Below are positions 6,005-11,240 of a stretch of DNA of 11,240 nt, in pieces. The translations under genes and the position numbers were made by a program. This DNA comes from an uncultured Devosia sp. (GTDB taxonomy: Bacteria; Pseudomonadota; Alphaproteobacteria; Rhizobiales; Devosiaceae). The stretch lies in the NCBI GenBank assembly GCA_946481445.1, contig CAMLOA010000027.1:1-11240 (forward strand), in the 5' to 3' direction. The notes under the pieces are model-generated. The model searched no databases, was not told the DNA's origin, and worked only from the letters and a program-made list of their open reading frames with translations. Numbering within the stretch: the stretch's first letter is position 1; each line of letters begins with the position of its first letter.

Positions 6005-9000
6005 CTACTCCGCTGCCTCGATGGCGGGGCCGGGAATGTAGTTCAGGATCGGCCCCAGCCAGCGCTCCACGTCCCGCACGGCCATGCCCTTGCGTTGCGC
6101 GTAGTCGAGCACCTGGTCGCGCTCCACCTTCGCCACGCCGAAGTAGTAGGCGTCGGGATGGCTGAAATACAGCCCGGAAACGGACGAGCCCGGCCACATG
6201 GCGTAGCTCTCGGTGAGCGTCACGCCGACTGACTTTTCCGCATCGAGCAGGCGGAACAGCGTGGTCTTCTCGGTATGGTCGGGCTGTGCGGGGTAGCCCG
6301 GCGCAGGGCGGATACCCCGATAGGACTCGGCGATCAGGTCGTCGGTGTTCAGGCTTTCATCCGCCGCATAGCCCCAGAATTCCTTGCGTACCCGCTCGTG
6401 CAGATACTCGGCCATGGCCTCGGCAAAGCGGTCGGCCAGCGCCTTGACCAAGATGGACGAGTAATCGTCGTTCTGCTTCTCGAAGCGTTCTGCGATCGCC
6501 ACTTCCTCGATGCCCGCCGTCACCACGAAGCCGCCGACATAGTCCGCCTTGCCCGATCCTTCCGGGGCGACGAAGTCGCTGAGCGCCATGTTCGGCTTGC
6601 CGTCGCGCTTGGACAACTGCTGGCGAAGGGTGAAGAGCGTGGCCAGCTCAGCCCGCCTGTCCTCGCCGGTATAGAGGCGCAGGTCGTCACCCACCGCGTT
6701 GGCAGGCCAGAAGCCGAGGACGGCCTTCGGCCTGAACCACTTTTCGTCGATGATCTGGCGCAGCATGTGTTGTGCGTCCGCCCACAGCTGACGCGCCGCC
6801 TCACCCTGCTTTTCGTCGTCGAGGATGGCCGGATAGCGCCCCTTCAGTTCCCAGGTCTGGAAGAACGGCGTCCAGTCGATATAGGCCGCCAGCGTGACCA
6901 GGTCGAAATCCTCGATCACCCGGGTTCCGGTGAAGCTGGGCCTGGGCGGCTCATAGCCCGACCAGTCCGGCTTGAACGCATTGTCGCGGGCCCGGGAAAG
7001 GGGCAGCCGCTGCTTTTCCTCTTCGGCACGCAGATGCGCTGCTGCGGCCTTCGCATACTCGGCGCGCACCTCCTCGATAAAGGTCACCTTCGTGTCCTTC
7101 GACAAAAGGTTGCTGACCACCCCGACAGCGCGGCTCGCATCGTTGACGTAGACGGTCTGGCCGCGTTCGTATCTGGGGTGGATCTTGACGGCAGTATGCA
7201 CGCGGCTGGTGGTCGCTCCACCGATGAGTAGGGGAATGTCGAAGCCTTCCCGCTCCATCTCCGCGGCCACATGCACCATCTCGTCCAGCGAAGGCGTGAT
7301 GAGGCCGGAAAGGCCGATGATGTCGACATTTTCCGCCCGTGCTGTATCGAGGATCTTCTGGGTCGGCACCATGACACCCAGGTCGATGATCTCGTAGTTG
7401 TTGCAGGCCAGCACGACACCGACGATATTCTTGCCGATGTCATGCACGTCGCCCTTGACGGTCGCCATCAGCACCTTGCCCGCACTCTGGCGCTGTTCGC
7501 CGCCGTTGAGGCGCTTCTCCTCCTCCATATAGGGCAGTAGGTAGGCCACGGCCTGCTTCATCACGCGGGCAGATTTCACCACCTGGGGCAGGAACATCTT
7601 GCCCGAGCCGAACAGGTCGCCCACCACGTTCATGCCGGCCATCAGCGGGCCTTCGATCACATGCAGCGGCCGTTCCGCCTGCTGCCGGGCTTCCTCGGTG
7701 TCGGCTTCGATGAATTCGGTGATGCCGTTGACCAGGGCATGGGTGATGCGTTGCCCGACGGGCTTCTCCCGCCAGGCCAGGTCCTTGCCCTTCGCTTCCC
7801 CGCCCGCCTGGCCCTTGTAGCGCTCGGCCAGTTCCAGCATGCGATCGGTTGCATCGGGCCGGCGGTTGAGGATCACATCCTCGCAGGCCTCCCGCAACTC
7901 GGGGTCGATGGCCTCGTAGACCGCCAGCTGGCCCGCGTTGACGATGCCCATGTCCATGCCGTTCTGGATGGCATAGTAAAGGAACACCGCGTGCATCGCC
8001 TCGCGCACCGGCTCGTTGCCGCGGAACGAAAAGCTCAGGTTCGAGATACCGCCCGAAATGTGAACATGGGGCAGGGTGTCGATGATCTGCTTGGTCGCCT
8101 CGATGAAGGCGAGGCCATAGCCGTTATGCTCCTCGATGCCGGTGGCCACCGCGAACACATTGGGATCGAAGATGATGTCTTCCGGCGGGAACCCCGCTTC
8201 TTCGGTCAGAAGTTTGTAGGCCCGGGTACAGATTTCGACCTTGCGCTCCAGCGTGTCGGCCTGGCCCTTCTCGTCGAAGGCCATGACGACCACGGCCGCC
8301 CCATAGGCGCGAACCAGGCGGGCGTGATGCAGGAAGGCCTCTTCGCCTTCCTTCATCGAGATGGAGTTCACAAGCGCCTTGCCCTGCACGCATTTGAGTC
8401 CCGCCTCGATCACCTCCCACTTGGAGGAGTCGATCATCAGCGGCACCTTGGCGATGTCGGGTTCTGCAGCCAGCAGGTTGAGGAACTCGATCATCACCTG
8501 CTTGCTGTCGATCAGGCCCTCATCCATGTTGATGTCGATGACCTGGGCGCCATTGGCCACCTGGTCGCGCGCCACGTCGAGGGCGGCGGTATAGTCGCCG
8601 GCCGTGATCAGTTTGCGGAACCGCGCCGAACCGGTGACGTTGGTGCGTTCGCCCACGTTCACGAAGGGGATCTCCTGCGTGAGCGTGAAGGGCTCCAGGC
8701 CCGACAGGCGGAGCAGCCGTTCCACTTCCGGCACCTGGCGCGGCTTGTGCTGCGCTGCCATCTGCGCGATCGCCCTGATATGGTCGGGCGTGGAGCCGCA
8801 ACAGCCACCCACGATGTTGAGCAGGCCCTCGCTGGCAAAGCTGCGCAGCTGGGCGGCCATCTGCTCCGGCGTCTCGTCATAGGCCCCCATTTCATTCGGG
8901 AGGCCGGCATTGGGATAGGCACAGATGAAGGTATCGGCCACGCCCGAAAGCTCGGAAATGTGGTCGCGCATGAGGTCGGCGCCGAGAGCGCAGTTCAGCC

Positions 9001-9763
9001 CGATGGTGATCGGGTTGGCGTGGCGCACGGAGTACCAGAAGGCCGTCGGCGTCTGCCCGGACAGCGTCCGTCCGGACAGGTCGGTGATCGTTCCCGAAAT
9101 CATGATCGGCACGTCGATGCCGCGTTCTTCGAACAGACGCTGGGCGGCAAAGATGCCAGCCTTGGTGTTGAGCGTGTCGGTGATGGTCTCGAACAGCAGC
9201 AGGTCGGCGCCGGCATCAACCAGGCCGGTGATCGCCTCGCCATAGGCCACGACCAGTTCATCGAACGTGATCGCGCGGTGGCCCGGGCTGTTGACGTCCG
9301 TGGACATGGACGACGTCTTGTTGGTGGGCCCGAGCGCGCCAGCGACGAAGCGGCGCCTGCCGTCGATGGCCTCTGCCCGCAGCGCCGCACGTCGTGCCAC
9401 CACCACGCCCTGGAAATTGATGTCGTAGACGGCGCTTTCGCAGGCATAGTCGGCCTGCGCCACCGATGTCGCCGAAAACGTGTTGGTTTCCACGATGTCG
9501 GCGCCGGCCATGTAATAGTCGAAGTGGATATCCTCCACCGCCTGCGGCTCGGTGATCACCAGCAGGTCATTGTTCCCCTGCAGGGGCAGGGTCCAGTCCC
9601 TGAACCGTTCGCCGCGGAAGTTTTCCTCGGTGAACTTGCGCCGCTGCAGCATGGTGCCCATGGCCCCATCGAGGATCAGGATGCGCTCGCGCATGGCCTG
9701 CGCCAGGGCAATGCGGACTTCCGCCCAGTCGGGGATATGCGGTGTCTGCTGGGGCTGGCGCAT
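6005..9763 (-). CDS. metH: Cobalamin-dependent methionine synthase, full length
   Basis: MetH transfers the methyl group of 5-methyl-tetrahydrofolate to homocysteine through methylcobalamin, making methionine and regenerating tetrahydrofolate. All modules are present in 1252 residues. The zinc homocysteine domain (about 20-340) has ligands C258 and C321/C322 ([10 protein letters not shown]). The pterin domain (about 365-620) contains [13 protein letters not shown] and NMDEG. The cobalamin cap (about 660-755) follows. The B12 domain has DVHDIGKN (772-779), with H774 as the expected cobalt ligand, plus SGL (819-821) and GGATTS (848-853). The reactivation domain (about 940-1250) carries RPAPGY (1152-1157) and [13 protein letters not shown] (1185-1197) for S-adenosylmethionine binding. 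Many relatives split or lack this last domain; here it is intact. The ATG at 9763 is preceded by AAGGAA. A 22-bp operator palindrome overlaps the promoter. The CobW-like gene follows in the same unit. Confidence 0.98.
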   Translation of the reverse strand: MRQPQQTPHIPDWAEVRIALAQAMRERILILDGAMGTMLQRRKFTEENFRGERFRDWTLPLQGNNDLLVITEPQAVEDIHFDYYMAGADIVETNTFSATSVAQADYACESAVYDINFQGVVVARRAALRAEAIDGRRRFVAGALGPTNKTSSMSTDVNSPGHRAITFDELVVAYGEAITGLVDAGADLLLFETITDTLNTKAGIFAAQRLFEERGIDVPIMISGTITDLSGRTLSGQTPTAFWYSVRHANPITIGLNCALGADLMRDHISELSGVADTFICAYPNAGLPNEMGAYDETPEQMAAQLRSFASEGLLNIVGGCCGSTPDHIRAIAQMAAQHKPRQVPEVERLLRLSGLEPFTLTQEIPFVNVGERTNVTGSARFRKLITAGDYTAALDVARDQVANGAQVIDINMDEGLIDSKQVMIEFLNLLAAEPDIAKVPLMIDSSKWEVIEAGLKCVQGKALVNSISMKEGEEAFLHHARLVRAYGAAVVVMAFDEKGQADTLERKVEICTRAYKLLTEEAGFPPEDIIFDPNVFAVATGIEEHNGYGLAFIEATKQIIDTLPHVHISGGISNLSFSFRGNEPVREAMHAVFLYYAIQNGMDMGIVNAGQLAVYEAIDPELREACEDVILNRRPDATDRMLELAERYKGQAGGEAKGKDLAWREKPVGQRITHALVNGITEFIEADTEEARQQAERPLHVIEGPLMAGMNVVGDLFGSGKMFLPQVVKSARVMKQAVAYLLPYMEEEKRLNGGEQRQSAGKVLMATVKGDVHDIGKNIVGVVLACNNYEIIDLGVMVPTQKILDTARAENVDIIGLSGLITPSLDEMVHVAAEMEREGFDIPLLIGGATTSRVHTAVKIHPRYERGQTVYVNDASRAVGVVSNLLSKDTKVTFIEEVRAEYAKAAAAHLRAEEEKQRLPLSRARDNAFKPDWSGYEPPRPSFTGTRVIEDFDLVTLAAYIDWTPFFQTWELKGRYPAILDDEKQGEAARQLWADAQHMLRQIIDEKWFRPKAVLGFWPANAVGDDLRLYTGEDRRAELATLFTLRQQLSKRDGKPNMALSDFVAPEGSGKADYVGGFVVTAGIEEVAIAERFEKQNDDYSSILVKALADRFAEAMAEYLHERVRKEFWGYAADESLNTDDLIAESYRGIRPAPGYPAQPDHTEKTTLFRLLDAEKSVGVTLTESYAMWPGSSVSGLYFSHPDAYYFGVAKVERDQVLDYAQRKGMAVRDVERWLGPILNYIPGPAIEAAE

Positions 9764-9787
9764 GGGCCGGTTCCTTGTTGGTCCAAT

Positions 9788-9809
9788 GACATAAAGATAT
9801 CTTTATGTC
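9788..9809. promoter_or_regulatory. Perfect 22-bp palindromic operator of metH (SahR-type)
   Basis: GACATAAAGAT (9788-9798) is followed immediately by its exact reverse complement (9799-9809), an AT-rich island in a GC-rich genome. It ends 24 bases before the metH start codon. Its composition and placement agree with what I recall of operators of SahR, the ArsR-family repressor released by S-adenosylhomocysteine, which controls metH, metF, metK and ahcY in many Proteobacteria. No sahR gene is in the window, so the regulator is inferred. Having no loop, it is much more likely a DNA-binding site than an RNA hairpin. Confidence 0.78.
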
Positions 9810-9822
9810 TGCAACTCCGCAA
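9794..9822 (-). promoter_or_regulatory. Likely metH promoter, -10 inside the operator
   Basis: On the minus strand TTGCGG (9817-9822) and TATCTT (9794-9799) are spaced by 17 bases. The -10 box falls entirely within the palindrome, so a bound protein would block RNA polymerase directly. Transcription would start near 9787, giving a leader of about 24 bases. That is too short for a SAM, SAH or cobalamin riboswitch. Confidence 0.5.
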
Positions 9823-9997
9823 GGCTGTTGGGAGAAGAGATGCGTGCACCGTTTAAGCGCATTTGCCGCCGAATGCGACACTCAAAGCTAACAGTCTGTT
9901 GTCCTTAACCCCGCCTAAACCAGAAAAGCGTTCCATGCGGGCCACAGGGCCGCGCTTGGATTATCCTGCCGGTCGGATCCGACAAAAGTGTAGAGTA

Positions 9998-11041
9998 TTG
10001 AGTACCTTGACCCGCCCGTGGCGCCCCGCCATCCGCTTCATGGCCCTCGCCGTGCTTGTCGCGCCCCTGCTGGCCGCCTGTGGCGGCAGTTTGGGTCCCA
10101 GTGTAAGCCGCGCTGCCTTCTCGTCATCGGAATATGGCGTCGGTGTCTCCCCGAGCGTCACCAATAACCCCAATCCCCCCAAGGGCGGCGGCCGCTATCA
10201 GGTGGGCAAGCCCTATACCGTTCGCGGCAAGACCTATGTGCCGGCCCATCAGCCCGACTATGTGGCCACAGGCGAAGCCTCCTGGTACGGCGCGGATTTC
10301 CATGGCCGCAGAACGGCAAACGGCGAAATCTTCTCGGCCAACGCGATCACCGGCGCGCATCCGACGCTGCCGCTACCATCCTATGTCCGGGTCACCAATC
10401 TCGAGAACGGCCGCTCGGTCATCGTTCGCGTCAATGATCGCGGGCCATACATGCCCGGCCGCATCATGGACCTGTCGTATAGGGCCGCCGCGATGCTGGG
10501 TTATGTCAACAATGGCCACGCCCAGATCAAGGCGGAGTATGTCGGCCAGGCACCGCTCGAGGGCGACGACACCCGGATGCTGGTCGCGAGTTACCAGGGC
10601 CCGGTAAACTATGGAGGCGACACCATGGTCGCCTCTGCCGGCGGGACCAACAGCCTCGCCGACATTGCCGGCAACTTCTTCGGCGGCCTGTTCTCCTATG
10701 CCGACACCACGCCGCAGGAGCAGGACGCTGCCATTGGCTCGGCCCATGCGGCCGTCACTGCCATGGCCACGCAAAGTCCGGCTCTGCAGGATTGGGTGCA
10801 GTCCGTAGACATGGATGCCCGCAAGGTTCAAATCGGGCTTGGCACCTACGCCAGCTACGCGCAAGCTATTGAAATAGCGCAGGAGTTCGCCCTGCTCGGG
10901 GCTGTTTTGGAAGAGGGCGTGTCGGTTGACGGAAGTCCCGCCACCCGTCTGACGTTCACCCAGCTCAAGCCCGGCGCGAGCAAAGTTGATGTGCTTGAAA
11001 AGGCAGAAGAACTTGGCCTTTCCAGCATAATTCTCTACTAG
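9998..11041 (+). CDS. rlpA: RlpA-family septal lytic transglycosylase, lipoprotein with SPOR domain
   Basis: RlpA cleaves denuded glycan strands at the septum. I choose the TTG at 9998, giving 347 residues. This makes a 27-residue lipoprotein signal peptide: a basic n-region, ALAVLVAPLL, then lipobox LAAC with C28. An in-frame ATG at 9935 would add 21 residues and may be the annotated start elsewhere; ribosome-binding sites are weak for both. A third option, ATG 10040, leaves too few charges before the hydrophobic core. The double-psi beta-barrel domain (about 90-175) starts at ATGEASWYG. It keeps the residues expected for catalysis: E110 in NGEIF, H121 in AHPTLPLP and D147 in VNDRGPY. A low-complexity linker leads to a C-terminal SPOR domain (about 275-347) that binds septal peptidoglycan. 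No metal or cofactor site is seen. The next gene is another peptidoglycan enzyme. Confidence 0.92.
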   Translation: MSTLTRPWRPAIRFMALAVLVAPLLAACGGSLGPSVSRAAFSSSEYGVGVSPSVTNNPNPPKGGGRYQVGKPYTVRGKTYVPAHQPDYVATGEASWYGADFHGRRTANGEIFSANAITGAHPTLPLPSYVRVTNLENGRSVIVRVNDRGPYMPGRIMDLSYRAAAMLGYVNNGHAQIKAEYVGQAPLEGDDTRMLVASYQGPVNYGGDTMVASAGGTNSLADIAGNFFGGLFSYADTTPQEQDAAIGSAHAAVTAMATQSPALQDWVQSVDMDARKVQIGLGTYASYAQAIEIAQEFALLGAVLEEGVSVDGSPATRLTFTQLKPGASKVDVLEKAEELGLSSIILY

Positions 11042-11046
11042 TCTTC

Positions 11047-11071
11047 CCAGTTGGCGCCGTAGCCAACGTGG
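11047..11071 (+). other. Hairpin in the rlpA - carboxypeptidase gap
   Basis: CCAGTTGGC (11047-11055) can pair with GCCAAC plus TGG (11062-11067 and 11069-11071, one bulged G) around GCCGTA. The stem is 9 bp. No T-run follows, so it is not a classical terminator; it could slow polymerase or protect the rlpA 3' end. It ends 17 bases before the GTG start of the next gene. Confidence 0.45.
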
Positions 11072-11088
11072 AACTGGATGGGCGAAAC

Positions 11089-11240
11089 GTGAAACGTGTC
11101 CGGTATTTGCTGACAGTCTTTGCGCTGGTCCTGCTGGCGGGGCCCGCTTTAGCGCAGGTCCAGTTCGAGACCCAGGCAAAGTTCGCGATCCTGATGGACG
11201 CCGAGTCAGGCACCGTCGTGTTCCAGAAGGACGCCGATCA
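11089..11240 (+). CDS. D-alanyl-D-alanine carboxypeptidase, PBP5/6-type (partial, 5' end)
   Basis: The frame begins with GTG at 11089 and runs off the right edge after 50 codons. It starts with a Sec signal peptide (MKRVRYLL, hydrophobic core, cleavage after ALA at residue 22). The mature N-terminus FETQAKFAILMDAESGTVV is characteristic of low-molecular-weight penicillin-binding proteins of the DacA/DacC/DacF group. These trim the terminal D-Ala from peptidoglycan stems in the periplasm. The catalytic SxxK lies beyond the window, so activity cannot be judged. An ATG at 11078 runs into a stop after four codons. A GTG at 11068 is in frame but would spoil the signal peptide. The weak ribosome-binding sequence GGATGGG lies before 11089. 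The gap from rlpA is 47 bp, so cotranscription is likely. Confidence 0.85.
   Translation, partial: MKRVRYLLTVFALVLLAGPALAQVQFETQAKFAILMDAESGTVVFQKDAD

Noticed and set aside
5982..6197. A longer CobW-like protein beginning at 6197 inside metH
   Set aside because: Those codons are the metH 3' end in another frame, Arg/Gly-rich. The ATG at 5981 has a well-spaced GAGG.
7661..9856. A 731-codon open frame on the plus strand opposite metH
   Set aside because: It lies wholly antisense to a complete, motif-rich metH except for the last bases. Its product is repetitive in His, Arg, Gly and Val with no recognisable domain, as expected from the complement of a GC-rich gene.
9764..9862. A SAM, SAH or cobalamin riboswitch upstream of metH
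   Set aside because: The space between the likely transcription start and the metH ATG is only about 24 bases, and no conserved riboswitch core was seen. The prominent palindrome has no loop and fits a protein operator.
9858..9877. An inverted repeat, CGCATT/AATGCG, in the metH-rlpA divergent region
   Set aside because: It has only 6 bp with an 8-base spacer and no link to promoter boxes, so it is easily due to chance.
1..11240. A mobile element, defence system, CRISPR array or prophage
   Set aside because: No recombinase, transposase, terminal repeats, direct-repeat array or toxin-antitoxin pattern was seen. Composition is even and the recognisable genes are chromosomal housekeeping functions.

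Overview
The window is GC-rich, densely coded bacterial chromosome. It reads as an alphaproteobacterium of the order Hyphomicrobiales, possibly Devosia or a relative. The reasons are the overall protein character, the rlpA / D-Ala-D-Ala carboxypeptidase neighbourhood, a one-piece MetH, and an AT-rich perfect palindrome ahead of metH of the type expected for the SahR regulator. The genus is inference. No transposase, integrase, phage gene, CRISPR array, tRNA or rRNA was seen. Most of the content is conserved housekeeping genes with a few poorly characterised passengers.

Layout. Positions 1-1075 (+) hold the tail of an unidentified gene, followed after 5 bp by a zinc-independent medium-chain (quinone-type) oxidoreductase. 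A convergent gap with a strong hairpin separates it from amn, the AMP nucleosidase, on the minus strand (start chosen at 2662). The 363-base gap 2663-3025 holds a possible amn promoter, an 8-bp direct repeat, a palindromic repeat and, pointing the other way, an orphan rho-independent terminator preceded by a second hairpin: a candidate small RNA. A two-gene minus-strand unit follows (an exported protein of unknown function, then a DUF1801 protein). Divergent from it is a plus-strand unit of folD and a translationally coupled DUF1643 gene. Convergent to that is the minus-strand metH unit: full-length cobalamin-dependent methionine synthase followed after 23 bp by a small gene (5631-5981) that looks like a cut-down CobW/COG0523 metallochaperone GTPase without its P-loop. 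Divergent from metH are rlpA (lipoprotein septal lytic transglycosylase with SPOR domain) and the start of a penicillin-binding-protein-type D-Ala-D-Ala carboxypeptidase.

How the genes fit together. FolD supplies and interconverts one-carbon folates, and MetH consumes methyl-folate to remethylate homocysteine, so the middle of the window is folate/methionine one-carbon metabolism. The metH promoter appears to be controlled by an operator overlapping its -10 element, with a leader too short for a riboswitch. The right end is cell-wall remodelling. The left end is purine salvage plus a redox enzyme.

The items most worth a second look are the P-loop-less CobW-like protein encoded behind metH, the 22-bp metH operator, and the orphan terminator/candidate small RNA between amn and the DUF1801 gene. 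Nothing here amounts to a clearly new multi-gene system.
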